From an uncultured Pelagibacteraceae bacterium (GTDB lineage Bacteria > Pseudomonadota > Alphaproteobacteria > Pelagibacterales > Pelagibacteraceae), in assembly GCA_902533945.1 (NCBI GenBank), contig CACANS010000005.1:1-52812 (forward strand): 52,812 bases of DNA, given 5' to 3'. Positions 28,473 through 38,843 of this stretch are shown here, piece by piece. Each line of letters begins with the position of its first letter. The stretch's first letter is position 1. The notes below the pieces were generated by a model. The model had not been told where the DNA came from. It ran no database searches and saw only the letters and a program-made list of their open reading frames with translations. A program made the translations under genes and the position numbers.

Positions 28473-29706
28473 TTATATGTTTCACCATTTCTAAAGACGA
28501 TTTAATTCCATCTTCATGAAAACCATAACCAAAATAACTGCCACAAAACAGAATATTTTTTTTATCTTGTATTAAGTTTAGTTTTTTTTGATTCACTAAA
28601 GTTTTTTGATCATAATATGGATGAGTAAAATCCACTTTTTTAATTATTTTTTTTTCGTCTATTTTAAAAAAAGGATTCAAAGTTAAAAAAATGTTTTTAT
28701 TTATATTTAAGTTTTGAAGAAGATTTAACCAATATGTAACTGAATTATTTTTAGTATCTTTATTATCTATCTTTGAATTCCATGATGACCAGATTTTTTT
28801 ATTTTTTGGCATTGCCTTTTCATCAGTATGAAGTACTGCATGATTTTTTTTATAATGAAAATTTGAAAGAATTTCCTTCTCTTCCTTTAGTGGATTGTCA
28901 ATTATAGAAAGTGCATCGTCTGCATGAGTTGCTAAGACTATTTTTTCATAATCAAAAAACTCGCTTCGATCTCCATAATAAATTTTTATCCTATTTGATT
29001 CTCTTTTTACTTTGTTAATTTTATAATTTTTATAGTACTCTCCGCTGATTTGGCTTAAAATTTTATTAACATATGTTCTGCTTCTGTTTTTAACAGTATA
29101 CCATTGTGGTCTATCTTTAAGTTTAAATAGTCCATGATTTTGAAAAAAATTCAAAAAGAACTTTAATGGCATTGTACTGGACTCGTTTGGTGGCATAGAC
29201 CAAATTGCAGATACCATAGGAATTAAATGATAGTCAATAAAAAATTTTGAAAGATTTTGTTTTTTTAAATAATTTCCCAATGTTTCATTAACATCCAAAT
29301 TCTTTAAATTTGAACTTTTTTTATAAAAATTCAAAATATCAAAAAACATTTTTAAAAATTTAATGTTAAATAAATTATTTCTATTTGCAAAAATTCCACT
29401 TAGTCCTTTTCCGCAATATTCAATACTTGTATCTTTTACAGAAACTGAAAAACTCATATTACTTTTTTCTATATCAATTTTATTTTCTCTAAAAAAATTT
29501 ATTAAATTTGGATAAGTCAGATGATTAAATACAATAAAACCTACATCTACAAATATTTTTTTATCCTTTTCATATTCAGCATCAACGGTATATGAATGTC
29601 CTCCAAAATGATCGTTTTTTTCAAATAAATCTACTTTATGTCTTTTGGATAAAAAATATGCTGCACTTAAACCAGAAATTCCTGATCCGATTACTGCAAT
29701 TTTCAT
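28465..29706 (-). CDS. FAD/NAD(P)-binding amine-oxidase-like protein
   Basis: MKIAVIGSGISGLSAAYFLSKRHKVDLFEKNDHFGGHSYTV; VFNHLTYPNLINFF; CGSYFGYGFHEDGIKSS. Confidence 0.93.
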   Translation of the reverse strand: MKIAVIGSGISGLSAAYFLSKRHKVDLFEKNDHFGGHSYTVDAEYEKDKKIFVDVGFIVFNHLTYPNLINFFRENKIDIEKSNMSFSVSVKDTSIEYCGKGLSGIFANRNNLFNIKFLKMFFDILNFYKKSSNLKNLDVNETLGNYLKKQNLSKFFIDYHLIPMVSAIWSMPPNESSTMPLKFFLNFFQNHGLFKLKDRPQWYTVKNRSRTYVNKILSQISGEYYKNYKINKVKRESNRIKIYYGDRSEFFDYEKIVLATHADDALSIIDNPLKEEKEILSNFHYKKNHAVLHTDEKAMPKNKKIWSSWNSKIDNKDTKNNSVTYWLNLLQNLNINKNIFLTLNPFFKIDEKKIIKKVDFTHPYYDQKTLVNQKKLNLIQDKKNILFCGSYFGYGFHEDGIKSSLEMVKHIND

Positions 29707-29712
29707 TAATAA

Positions 29713-32577
29713 TTAAGCTGCATCTTCTTTAAATTCGTCCATACTTGGACAAGAACAAAAAAGATTTTTGTCGCCATATACATTGTCTACTCTAGCAACA
29801 GGTGGCCAAAATTTATTAGATTTTAAAAAATCAGATGGATAAGCTGCCTCCTCCCTGGTGTATTGATGTTTCCATTCATTTGAGGATAACTCTAGATCAG
29901 TATGTGGGGCATTCTTTAGGGGATTATCAATTTTATCAAACTTTCCTAATTTAATGTTGTCAATTTCAGACTTAATTTTTATTAAAGTATCACAAAATCT
30001 ATTCAGTTCTTTTAAACTTTCACTTTCAGTTGGTTCTATCATCATGGTTCCTGGAACTGGCCAAGACATAGTTGGAGCATGAAAGCCAAAATCAATTAGT
30101 CTTTTTGCAATATCTTCTTCTGTAATTCCAGTTTCACTTTTAATCATTCTAATATCTATAATACATTCATGGGCTACATTACCTTTGCTTCCTTTATATA
30201 AAATTGGAAAATGATTTTTTAATCTATGTGCGATATAATTTGCATTTAGTATTGCAACTTCTGTTGCTAATTTTAATCCTTCAGATCCCATCATTTTTAT
30301 ATACATCCAAGATATTGACAAAATACTTGAACTTCCCCACGGTGCAGCAGAAACTGGACCTATACCTGTAGCGGGACCACAATCTTCAACAACTGGATGT
30401 TTAGGTAGATAAATTTCTAAATGCTTTTTACATGCAATCGGTCCCATGCCTGGCCCACCACCTCCGTGTGGTATACAGAATGTTTTATGTAAATTTATGT
30501 GACAAACATCTGGTCCAAAATTTCCAGGCTTTGCTATTCCAACAAGTGCATTTAAATTTGCTCCATCCATATATACTTGTCCTCCATGTTTATGGATCAA
30601 ATCGCAAATATCAGATATTTTTTCCTCAAATACTCCATGTGTAGATGGATAAGTCACCATAAGAGCGCCAAGATTTTCTGAATGAAGTTCTGATTTCTTT
30701 TTTAAATCTTCAAAATCAACATTACCTTCTTTGTCACAATTAACTACAACAACTTTCATTCCAACCATTTGAGCGCTAGCTGGATTTGTACCATGGGCGG
30801 AGCTTGGGATTAAACAAACATTTCTATTTTTTTCGCCTCTTTCAATATGATATTTTCTTATAACCATTAAACCTGCATATTCTCCTTGAGCACCAGCATT
30901 CGGTTGTAATGAAACGCCTGAAAAACCTGTAATAGATCTTAACCAATTTTTTAGATCTGTAAAAAGTGTCCTAAAACCCTCCATTTGTTCAATTGGCACA
31001 AAAGGATGTGGTTCTGAAAATTCTCTCCAGGATATAGGTATCATCTCTGCAACTGCATTTAATTTCATAGTACATGATCCCAAAGCAATCATTGAACGGT
31101 TAAGCGCAATATCCTTGTCCTCTAGTCTTTTTAAGTATCTGAGCATTTCAGTTTCTGAGTGATAACTATTGAAAACTGCATGCTCTAAATACTTTGATGT
31201 TCTTAAAAGATTTTTAGGCAAATTTGGTAAGCTTTCAGTTGGATTATCTTTTATTGATTCAGCACAATTAAATATTTTTAATAGTTGGTTAGCCCTATAA
31301 ACATTTTTCTTTTCATCAAAAGAAACTGCTAACATTTCTGAATTAACTTTTCTAATATTTACTTTTTGATCCAAAGCATTTTTAAATATTTTCTCTGTTT
31401 TATCTTTCGTTTTAATTACAACTGTATCAAAAAAATTGTTGGAATATATTTCATAACCAGATTTTTTTATCTTATCAGCAAAATTATTTGCTAATTGTGA
31501 AACTCTTTCTGAAATTTTTTTTATACCATTAGGTCCGTGATAAATAGCATAAGCTGCTGAAACAATTGCCAATAAAGCTTGGGCAGTACAAATGTTACTG
31601 GTAGCTTTGTCTCTTCTTATGTGTTGTTCTCTTGTCTGAAGGGCAAGTCTATAAGCCTTGTTCCCATGTCTATCAACTGAGACTCCTATAATTCTTCCTG
31701 GCATTGATCTTTTAAACTCATCTTTGGTTGCAAAAAATGCAGCATGTGGTCCCCCATAACCCATGGGAATTCCAAATCGTTGTGAACTCCCTACTGCTAT
31801 ATCTGCCCCCAACTCTGCAGGAGTTTTTAACTTTGCTAAAGCAAGTAGATCACAGGCTAATACTGCTTTTCCATTTTTTTTCTTAATTTTGCTTATACTT
31901 TCGCTGGGATCTTTTATATCTCCTAGTGTTCCAGGATATTGGAGAATACCGCAAATTATATCATCTGAAATCTGATCTATTTCAGTGTCTTTACCAATTA
32001 TTACTTTTAAACCCATTGGTTCTGCTCTTGTTTTAATTACATCAATGGTTTGAGGATGGCAGTCACTTGAAACAAAAACTATTTTGCTATCTTTTTTGTT
32101 TAATCTATGACTTAAACCCATTGCTTCAGCAGCAGCAGTACCCTCATCTAGTAATGATGCATTAGCGATATCCATTCCTGTAAAATCAATGATCATTTGC
32201 TGAAAGTTTAAAAGCATTTCTAATCTTCCTTGAGCTACTTCAGGTTGATAAGGAGTATAAGAAGTGTACCATCCTGGATTTTCTAAAATATTTCTTACAA
32301 TTACATTTGGAGTGTAAGTGCCATAATAACCCATTCCAATAAAATTAGAATAAATTTGATTTTTTTTAGAAATTACCTTTAATTTTCTTAAAGCCTCATA
32401 TTCTGAATTAGGTTCACCTATACTAAGTGTATCTTTTAATAAAATTTTTTCTGGTACAGTATTATTTATTAATTCACTTAAAGATTTGTATCCAAGTTGA
32501 CCTAACATATCTTGCTCATCTTTTTTCTTAGGACCTATGTGTCTTCTAATAAAATCTTTTTGAGAATTATGTAACAT
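29713..32577 (-). CDS. gcvP: glycine dehydrogenase (decarboxylating), P-protein
   Basis: 954 aa; FIGMGYYGTYTPNVI, LLDEGTAAAEAM, INLHKTFCIPHGGGGPGMGPI. Confidence 0.98.
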   Translation of the reverse strand: MLHNSQKDFIRRHIGPKKKDEQDMLGQLGYKSLSELINNTVPEKILLKDTLSIGEPNSEYEALRKLKVISKKNQIYSNFIGMGYYGTYTPNVIVRNILENPGWYTSYTPYQPEVAQGRLEMLLNFQQMIIDFTGMDIANASLLDEGTAAAEAMGLSHRLNKKDSKIVFVSSDCHPQTIDVIKTRAEPMGLKVIIGKDTEIDQISDDIICGILQYPGTLGDIKDPSESISKIKKKNGKAVLACDLLALAKLKTPAELGADIAVGSSQRFGIPMGYGGPHAAFFATKDEFKRSMPGRIIGVSVDRHGNKAYRLALQTREQHIRRDKATSNICTAQALLAIVSAAYAIYHGPNGIKKISERVSQLANNFADKIKKSGYEIYSNNFFDTVVIKTKDKTEKIFKNALDQKVNIRKVNSEMLAVSFDEKKNVYRANQLLKIFNCAESIKDNPTESLPNLPKNLLRTSKYLEHAVFNSYHSETEMLRYLKRLEDKDIALNRSMIALGSCTMKLNAVAEMIPISWREFSEPHPFVPIEQMEGFRTLFTDLKNWLRSITGFSGVSLQPNAGAQGEYAGLMVIRKYHIERGEKNRNVCLIPSSAHGTNPASAQMVGMKVVVVNCDKEGNVDFEDLKKKSELHSENLGALMVTYPSTHGVFEEKISDICDLIHKHGGQVYMDGANLNALVGIAKPGNFGPDVCHINLHKTFCIPHGGGGPGMGPIACKKHLEIYLPKHPVVEDCGPATGIGPVSAAPWGSSSILSISWMYIKMMGSEGLKLATEVAILNANYIAHRLKNHFPILYKGSKGNVAHECIIDIRMIKSETGITEEDIAKRLIDFGFHAPTMSWPVPGTMMIEPTESESLKELNRFCDTLIKIKSEIDNIKLGKFDKIDNPLKNAPHTDLELSSNEWKHQYTREEAAYPSDFLKSNKFWPPVARVDNVYGDKNLFCSCPSMDEFKEDAA

Positions 32578-32957
32578 TAGTTGCTACTTTCCTTTGCAAA
32601 TTTTTCATATTCCTCTCTATTCATTAAAGTATCAATTTCAGATTTATCTTTAATTTTTAATTTAAAAAACCATGCTGAACCTTCTGGATCTGAATTAATT
32701 TTCGAAGGATCATCCACAATAGATTGATTAATATCTACTACTTCACCGCTTATCGGTGTATATACATCGCTAGCAGCCTTTGTGGACTCTACAACGCCAG
32801 CAGTTTTGTCTTTTTCAACATTTGATCCTTTATCCGGAAGTTCTGCAAAAACAATATCTCCTAATTGATCTGTGGCATGTTTGGTAATACCAATAGTAGC
32901 TATATCTTCAGCAACCGTAACCCATTCATGTTCCTTTGAAAATTTAACTTCTGACAT
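32577..32957 (-). CDS. gcvH: glycine cleavage H-protein
   Basis: [39 protein letters not shown] lipoyl site. Confidence 0.98.
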   Translation of the reverse strand: MSEVKFSKEHEWVTVAEDIATIGITKHATDQLGDIVFAELPDKGSNVEKDKTAGVVESTKAASDVYTPISGEVVDINQSIVDDPSKINSDPEGSAWFFKLKIKDKSEIDTLMNREEYEKFAKESSN

Positions 32958-34056
32958 CGATTTCTCCTTTCACATAGTTTTTTTTATAAAATGGCAAATC
33001 ACATATACTCGCAGATATTTTTTTTCCTCTAACTTCTAAAAATACCTTTGTATTTGATTTTGAAAATAAATTTGAAACATAACCCATTGCTATAGGACCA
33101 TTAACACTTGGCCCAAATGTTCCACTTGTTATTTTTCCTATTTGATTATTTTTTTCATCAAATATTTTTGTAGATTCTCTAGCTATAACTCTGCTATCAG
33201 GTTTAATTCCAACCCTTAATTTTTTTACACCTTCATTAAATTGTCGTTTTATTTCTTTAGCTCCAGTAAATTCTTCATTAATCCTATTTTTAGAAATTGC
33301 CCATTTTAAGTTCGCTTCAATCGGACTGGTCTCTTCATTAATATCATGACCATATAAGCAAAGTCCTGCTTCAAGTCTTAAAGTGTCACGAGCACCTAAC
33401 CCTATTAGGTTTGAACCAAACTCTATCATTTTTTCGACTAATTTATTTACTGAGTTATTCTTAATTGATATTTCAAAACCATCTTCTCCTGTATATCCTG
33501 ATCTAGTTATATAAATATCTTCTGATTCAAAGTTAAATTTATTTCCATTCATAAATTTTATTTTTTTAACACCTTGAATTATTTTTTCTAAAATATCTTT
33601 TGATTCAGGTCCTTGAATTGCAACTAAAGATAAATCATCTCTTAAAATTAATTCAAATTTACTATCAAGTTTAGATTTTATAATTGATAAATCATTCTCT
33701 TTACATGCAGCATTTAGTATAATCATGTAACCATCTTCTATTTTTGTTATAATTAAATCATCATAAATCCCACCATTTTCTTTCATTAAAAAAGAATATT
33801 TACTTTGATTAATAGATAATTTTTTTAGATCAGTTGGTAAGATTTTTTGCAAATTTTCAGTTAGATCATCTTTACCTTTAATAAATAGTTGTCCCATATG
33901 AGAAACATCAAAAATTCCTGATTTTTTCCTTGTCATATTATGCTCAGCAATAATTCCATCCTTATATTGAATTGGCATCTCATAACCGGCAAAGTTAACA
34001 AACTTCGCGCCATGTTTTTTATGAAGATTAAATAGTGTTGTTTTTTTTACATTCAT
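32944..34056 (-). CDS. gcvT: aminomethyltransferase, T-protein
   Basis: [55 protein letters not shown]. Confidence 0.98.
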   Translation of the reverse strand: MNVKKTTLFNLHKKHGAKFVNFAGYEMPIQYKDGIIAEHNMTRKKSGIFDVSHMGQLFIKGKDDLTENLQKILPTDLKKLSINQSKYSFLMKENGGIYDDLIITKIEDGYMIILNAACKENDLSIIKSKLDSKFELILRDDLSLVAIQGPESKDILEKIIQGVKKIKFMNGNKFNFESEDIYITRSGYTGEDGFEISIKNNSVNKLVEKMIEFGSNLIGLGARDTLRLEAGLCLYGHDINEETSPIEANLKWAISKNRINEEFTGAKEIKRQFNEGVKKLRVGIKPDSRVIARESTKIFDEKNNQIGKITSGTFGPSVNGPIAMGYVSNLFSKSNTKVFLEVRGKKISASICDLPFYKKNYVKGEIDVRS

Positions 34057-34066
34057 ATTAACTCTC

Positions 34067-34213
34067 GACCCCCTCTGTCTATGTGCCTGAGAGATTTGCT
34101 CCTTCGGCGAGAATAATTCTCTTTCCAGAGTTAATATGTACGGTCCTTTTGCCTGAGAGTTTCCGGGGTGGTTGCTCCTTCGGCGCTATTATAAAATAGT
34201 CTCTCCCGTGAGG
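34067..34213 (-). promoter_or_regulatory. tandem glycine riboswitch upstream of gcvT
   Basis: Minus strand reads CACGGGAGAG...AGCGCCGAAGGAGCAACCACCCCGGAAACTCTCAGGCAAAAGGACCG (aptamer 1), then AACTCTGGAAAGAG...CTCGCCGAAGGAGCAAATCTCTCAGGCACATAGACAGAGGGGG (aptamer 2); ends about 10 nt from the gcvT ATG. Confidence 0.96.
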
Positions 34214-34240
34214 TTTAACATATCATATAAAACAATTTTT

Positions 34241-35110
34241 TTAATTTTTTTTTTGGTCAATTAAAAGTGTGTAAAATTGAAGAAATACAGCAAAAATAAT
34301 TATTACACCTCCAATAATTACTGAAAATGGTGGATTTTCATTGATAAATAACCAAGCCCAGAAAGGACCTAAAACTGCCTCGGTAAGCATTATTATTCCT
34401 ACCATTGCTGATAATGTTTTTTTTGCTCCAATTGTTATAAATATAAATCCTAAACCAATTTGAAAAGATCCTGCTAGAAAAGCTAAAACAAGATCATTTA
34501 ATGAAATAGTTATTTTGTTTGAAACGATATAACCAATTAACATTGCTACCAAACCCGCGGTTAGTTGCAAAGGAACCATATCTACATCTGGGTATTTTCT
34601 TACTATTAATATAAGAATAGCAAAAGTAATTGGCATTATGAAGGCCACTATATTTCCTGACATTTGCCCTGGTGACAAATTATTGCCCAACATAATAATT
34701 AGTCCTGATACAGCTAAAATTATTGAAGCTAATGTAATTTTAGATATTTTTTCTTTTAAAAAAAAATAACCAAAAATCGCTAAAAAAATTGTTTGAGTCT
34801 GTATAATAAAATTTGTATTAGCAACGGTAGTTTTATACATGGCAAAAACATAACTACTGAAACCTATTCCAAGAATTATACCTCCTATTAGTCCAGGAAA
34901 TCCCGATTTATAAACGGCCTTAAATATATCTTTTTTATAAACAAGAATTAGAAACAAAAATACAACTATCACAAAAAAAAATTGTCTCCAAAATAAAATT
35001 TGCCAAAGAGTTGCACCTTCAAAAGATTTGACTATTAATCCACCAAAACTTAAAAAACAAGCTCCAAGAAAGACTAAAAAAGGTCCAGGGATTTTTTGTA
35101 TAAAATTCAT
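34241..35110 (-). CDS. EamA/DMT superfamily transporter
   Basis: Ten-TM EamA pattern; ATGA overlap with pxpC. Confidence 0.9.
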   Translation of the reverse strand: MNFIQKIPGPFLVFLGACFLSFGGLIVKSFEGATLWQILFWRQFFFVIVVFLFLILVYKKDIFKAVYKSGFPGLIGGIILGIGFSSYVFAMYKTTVANTNFIIQTQTIFLAIFGYFFLKEKISKITLASIILAVSGLIIMLGNNLSPGQMSGNIVAFIMPITFAILILIVRKYPDVDMVPLQLTAGLVAMLIGYIVSNKITISLNDLVLAFLAGSFQIGLGFIFITIGAKKTLSAMVGIIMLTEAVLGPFWAWLFINENPPFSVIIGGVIIIFAVFLQFYTLLIDQKKN

Positions 35111-36078
35111 GAAATTTGATTTAAAATATTCTGTGTTTCAAGATTATAAAATTTATATAGTTTTTCCGCATCCGACAGGCTTACTTCTTTAAATTTTATT
35201 TTTGAACTAGGAGCAATTTGGACTAGTTTATCATAGTCAGCACTTATAACTACACCAATTTTTGGATAACCACCAATAGTTCCATGATCTGATAGCATTA
35301 TGATTGGATTTCCATCTGCAGGGATTTGTATAGTACCTTTTATTAATCCTTCGGACTTTATATTGGTATCTACTATATTTTTAATTTTATTACCTTCTAG
35401 TCTCATACCCATTCGGTCTGTTAACTTTGTTACATTAAATTCATTTTTAAAAAAAATATTTTTAGATTCTTTAGAAAAATAATTATAATTTGTACCTCTA
35501 ATAACCCTTATTTGTTCTATTTTAGTATTTATATATTTCAATTTTTTTATTTGAGTTATATTACTTAAATTTGAAAAAAAAATTTTATCACCTTTTTTAA
35601 TTTTTTCACCATCATTAGATCCAATTTTCGCTTTTGTATTAGTCGAACAACTATTACCAAATAATTTAACATCTATGTTTCCTGCTATTGCCAAATAACC
35701 ATACACCGATCTATTGGTAGATAATATATCTATTTCATCTCCACTTTTTAAATTATATGTTTGATAAGAATTGCCTTTTTCTAAAATTAAATTTTTTTTT
35801 CTTTTAATATTAAAGTTAACATCTCCTGTGATAGCAAAAGTAGCCGATTCTCCATTAAATTTTAACATAGGTCCTTGATAAGCAAATTCTATAACCGCAC
35901 TGTTCATTTTATTATTAACTAATTTATTTGAAATTAAATAATTTCTATTATCCATTGCTCCACTAAAAGGGACCCCTATGTGATAAAGATTTTTTCTTCC
36001 AAAATCTTGGTATGTTGTATTTATACCTGGTCTTATAACTTCAAAATTATTTTCTTTCATTCCATCCTTTGTGGTCAT
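35107..36078 (-). CDS. pxpC: 5-oxoprolinase subunit PxpC (biotin-dependent carboxyltransferase family)
   Basis: GINTTYQDFGRKNLYHIGVPFSGAMDN, TDRMGMRLEG, LSDHGTIGGYPKIGVVI. Confidence 0.93.
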   Translation of the reverse strand: MTTKDGMKENNFEVIRPGINTTYQDFGRKNLYHIGVPFSGAMDNRNYLISNKLVNNKMNSAVIEFAYQGPMLKFNGESATFAITGDVNFNIKRKKNLILEKGNSYQTYNLKSGDEIDILSTNRSVYGYLAIAGNIDVKLFGNSCSTNTKAKIGSNDGEKIKKGDKIFFSNLSNITQIKKLKYINTKIEQIRVIRGTNYNYFSKESKNIFFKNEFNVTKLTDRMGMRLEGNKIKNIVDTNIKSEGLIKGTIQIPADGNPIIMLSDHGTIGGYPKIGVVISADYDKLVQIAPSSKIKFKEVSLSDAEKLYKFYNLETQNILNQIS

Positions 36079-36727
36079 CTATAGATATTTTGTAGAAATT
36101 AACCTTATCTCCTGGATTTATTACAGCAGGATTTTTACTATTTTCTTTATTAAAAATATTTATTGGTGTATTTCCAATTATGTTCCATCCTCCTGGACTT
36201 TCAAAAGTATAAATATTGCAAAATTGTTCGGTTATACCTATCGACCCTTTTGGAACTTTAACTCTAGGTGTTTCAAGTCTATTTAACCTAATTTCTTGAT
36301 TAATGTCGCCTAAGAACGGCATTCCTGCTATAAATCCCGTCATATAACAAAAATAGTCTTTAGAAAAAAAATTTTCTAAAATTTTTTCAAAAGAAATTTT
36401 GAGCTTAGCTTCGACTCTCTTTGAGTCAAGACTATATTTCTCGTCACAGCATACTGGTATTTTAACATTTTTATTAATTTGATTATTCAATTTTTTTAAT
36501 TCAAGATTTAAAATTTTTTTTTTAATTTTTTCAAAATTAGTTAAATTAAGATCAAATGAAATAATTAATTTATTATATGATGGTGATATATTTGTAATTT
36601 CTGAAAAATTTTTATCTCTTAAATTATTAAAAAAATTAATTACATTTAAATTAGTTGCTCTATTAACTTCCTGGCCAAAATCACAATATAAAGCTGCGTC
36701 ACCAAGATTTGTTATATTTTTGATCAT
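36047..36727 (-). CDS. pxpB: 5-oxoprolinase subunit PxpB (KipI-like)
   Basis: IPVCCDEKYSLD, FCYMTGFIAGMPFLGDI, TPRVKVPKGSIGI, SPGGWNIIGNTP. Confidence 0.93.
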   Translation of the reverse strand: MIKNITNLGDAALYCDFGQEVNRATNLNVINFFNNLRDKNFSEITNISPSYNKLIISFDLNLTNFEKIKKKILNLELKKLNNQINKNVKIPVCCDEKYSLDSKRVEAKLKISFEKILENFFSKDYFCYMTGFIAGMPFLGDINQEIRLNRLETPRVKVPKGSIGITEQFCNIYTFESPGGWNIIGNTPINIFNKENSKNPAVINPGDKVNFYKISIDDHKGWNERK

Positions 36728-36754
36728 GATGTGTTATACTTTACTATTAATATT

Positions 36755-37528
36755 ATGGAAATTAATATCAATTGTGATTTAGGAGAAAAATCTAAATTTC
36801 ACTCTAATAAGCATGATCCAGATTTACTTAAAATAGTAAATTCAGCAAATATTGCCTGTGGTTATCACGCGGGTGACGAAATGACCATGAACCAAGTAAT
36901 AAAAATTTCAAAAAATAATGGTGTAAGCATAGGTGCACATCCATCATTTAATGATCCTGAAAATTTTGGAAGAAAAAGAATTAATCTAAATAATGCAGAG
37001 ATTAAAAAATTAATAGTTGATCAATATGAAATATTACAAAAAATTGCGGTATCTCATGGAGAGAAGGTAACTCATATAAAACCCCATGGAGCCCTTAACA
37101 ATATGGCATGCGAAGATATAGAACTAGCAACAACAATTGCGAAAACAATCAATGATATAAATAAAGATTTAATATATTTAGTACCAACTGGTTCAAAAAT
37201 GGAAATAGCTGCAAAGAAACTAGAAATGAAAATAGCATGTGAAATTTTTGCTGATAGAAATTATGAAGATGATGGCAATTTAGTTTCGAGATCCAAGCCG
37301 AATGCATTAATTACAAACCCAGTTGAAGCACAAAATCATGTTCTAAGTATGATAAAAAATCAGTCTTTGAACTGCTTGTCTGGAAAAAAAATACCTTGTG
37401 AAATTGATTCTGTTTGTATACATGGTGACAACGAAAGTTCATTATCAACTGCTAAATCTATAAGAGAAAACCTAATTGAGAATAATATTTCTTTAAAACC
37501 ATTAAATAAAATGGTTAAATTTAATTAA
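36755..37528 (+). CDS. pxpA: 5-oxoprolinase subunit PxpA (LamB/YcsF family)
   Basis: ININCDLGEKS, NSANIACGYHAGDEMTM, GAHPSFNDPENFGRKR, HIKPHGALNN, CIHGDNESS; start moved from 36731 to ATG at 36755. Confidence 0.95.
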   Translation: MEININCDLGEKSKFHSNKHDPDLLKIVNSANIACGYHAGDEMTMNQVIKISKNNGVSIGAHPSFNDPENFGRKRINLNNAEIKKLIVDQYEILQKIAVSHGEKVTHIKPHGALNNMACEDIELATTIAKTINDINKDLIYLVPTGSKMEIAAKKLEMKIACEIFADRNYEDDGNLVSRSKPNALITNPVEAQNHVLSMIKNQSLNCLSGKKIPCEIDSVCIHGDNESSLSTAKSIRENLIENNISLKPLNKMVKFN

Positions 37529-37532
37529 ATAA

Positions 37533-38843
37533 TCAGTTTAAATTTTGTACCATTTGTTGTGGCAACCAAAGAGCTATTTCTGGAAATATAATAATAATAA
37601 TAGTTGCGAATATCATCAGTAAAAAAAGTGGAAATGCACTTTTTGCAATATAACCCATATCTTTATTCGCCATTCCCTGGAGCACAAATAAATTAAAACC
37701 AACTGGTGGGGTAATTTGCGCCATTTCTACTACTACAACCAAAAAAATTCCAAACCAAATCATATCAAATCCTGCTTGTCTTATCATTGGTTCAATAATA
37801 GCCATTGTTAATACTACTGCTGAAATTCCATCAAGAAACATTCCCAATATAATATAGAAAATTGTTAAAACAAAAATTAGCAAATATGGTGATAGTTCCA
37901 TACTCTCAATCCAAATTGCAAGATTTCTTGGTAATCCAGTAAATCCCATAGCTAAAGATAAAAATGAAGATCCAGCTAAGATAAATGCAATCATACAAGA
38001 AGTTTTTGTTGCACCTAATAATGACTGCTTGAAGGTTTCAATAGTTAAACTTTTTTGAAAAAATGAAAGAACTAATGCTCCTAAAACACCTAAAGATGCA
38101 GCTTCAGTAGCTGTTGCAATTCCTGTATAAATTGATCCTATAACACCTAAAATTAAAATAATAACTGGTAAAAGTTGCTTTGATCTACTTAATTTTTCTA
38201 AAAATGAAAAATTTTCATCGGATTTTGGCATTTGATTTTTATTAATTAATGACCAACAAATTACGTAAAACATAAAGATTATCGCTATCATTATGCCTGG
38301 TAAAATTCCTGCAATAAACAACTTTGCTATCGACTCTTGTACCGTTACTCCATAAATAATCAAAATTATTGATGGAGGTATAAGTAATCCCAAGGTTCCT
38401 GACCCTGCCAAACTACCAAGTAAAATTTTTTCTGGATAATTTCTTTTTCTCAGTTCAGGAATTGACATTTTTCCAACCGTTGCAACAGTTGCTGCTGAAG
38501 ATCCAGATATTGCTGCAAACAATGCACAACCAACAACATTAACATGTATTAACCCACCAGGTAATCTTTGCATCCACGGGGAAAGACCTTTGAATAAATT
38601 TTCAGATAATTTTGTTCTAAATAATATTTCTCCCATCCATACGAATAATGGAAGCGCAGTAAGTGTCCAAGAAGAGCTGGTTCCCCATATTGTTGTTGCC
38701 ATAGCATCTCCAACTGGTCTAGATGTAAATAACATCATTCCTAAAGAGGAAACACCAATCATACTAATCGCAACCCAAACTCCAGATCCTAAAAAAAATA
38801 GCAAGATACTTATAAAAAATATAGTTAAAAAAATTTCTGTCAT
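37533..38843 (-). CDS. dctM: TRAP transporter large permease (DctM)
   Basis: PGGLIHVNVVGCALFAAISGSSAATVATVG, SLAGSGTLGLLIPPSIILIIYG, MAQITPPVGFNLFVLQG; likely start MTEIFLT. Confidence 0.95.
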   Translation of the reverse strand: MTEIFLTIFFISILLFFLGSGVWVAISMIGVSSLGMMLFTSRPVGDAMATTIWGTSSSWTLTALPLFVWMGEILFRTKLSENLFKGLSPWMQRLPGGLIHVNVVGCALFAAISGSSAATVATVGKMSIPELRKRNYPEKILLGSLAGSGTLGLLIPPSIILIIYGVTVQESIAKLFIAGILPGIMIAIIFMFYVICWSLINKNQMPKSDENFSFLEKLSRSKQLLPVIILILGVIGSIYTGIATATEAASLGVLGALVLSFFQKSLTIETFKQSLLGATKTSCMIAFILAGSSFLSLAMGFTGLPRNLAIWIESMELSPYLLIFVLTIFYIILGMFLDGISAVVLTMAIIEPMIRQAGFDMIWFGIFLVVVVEMAQITPPVGFNLFVLQGMANKDMGYIAKSAFPLFLLMIFATIIIIIFPEIALWLPQQMVQNLN

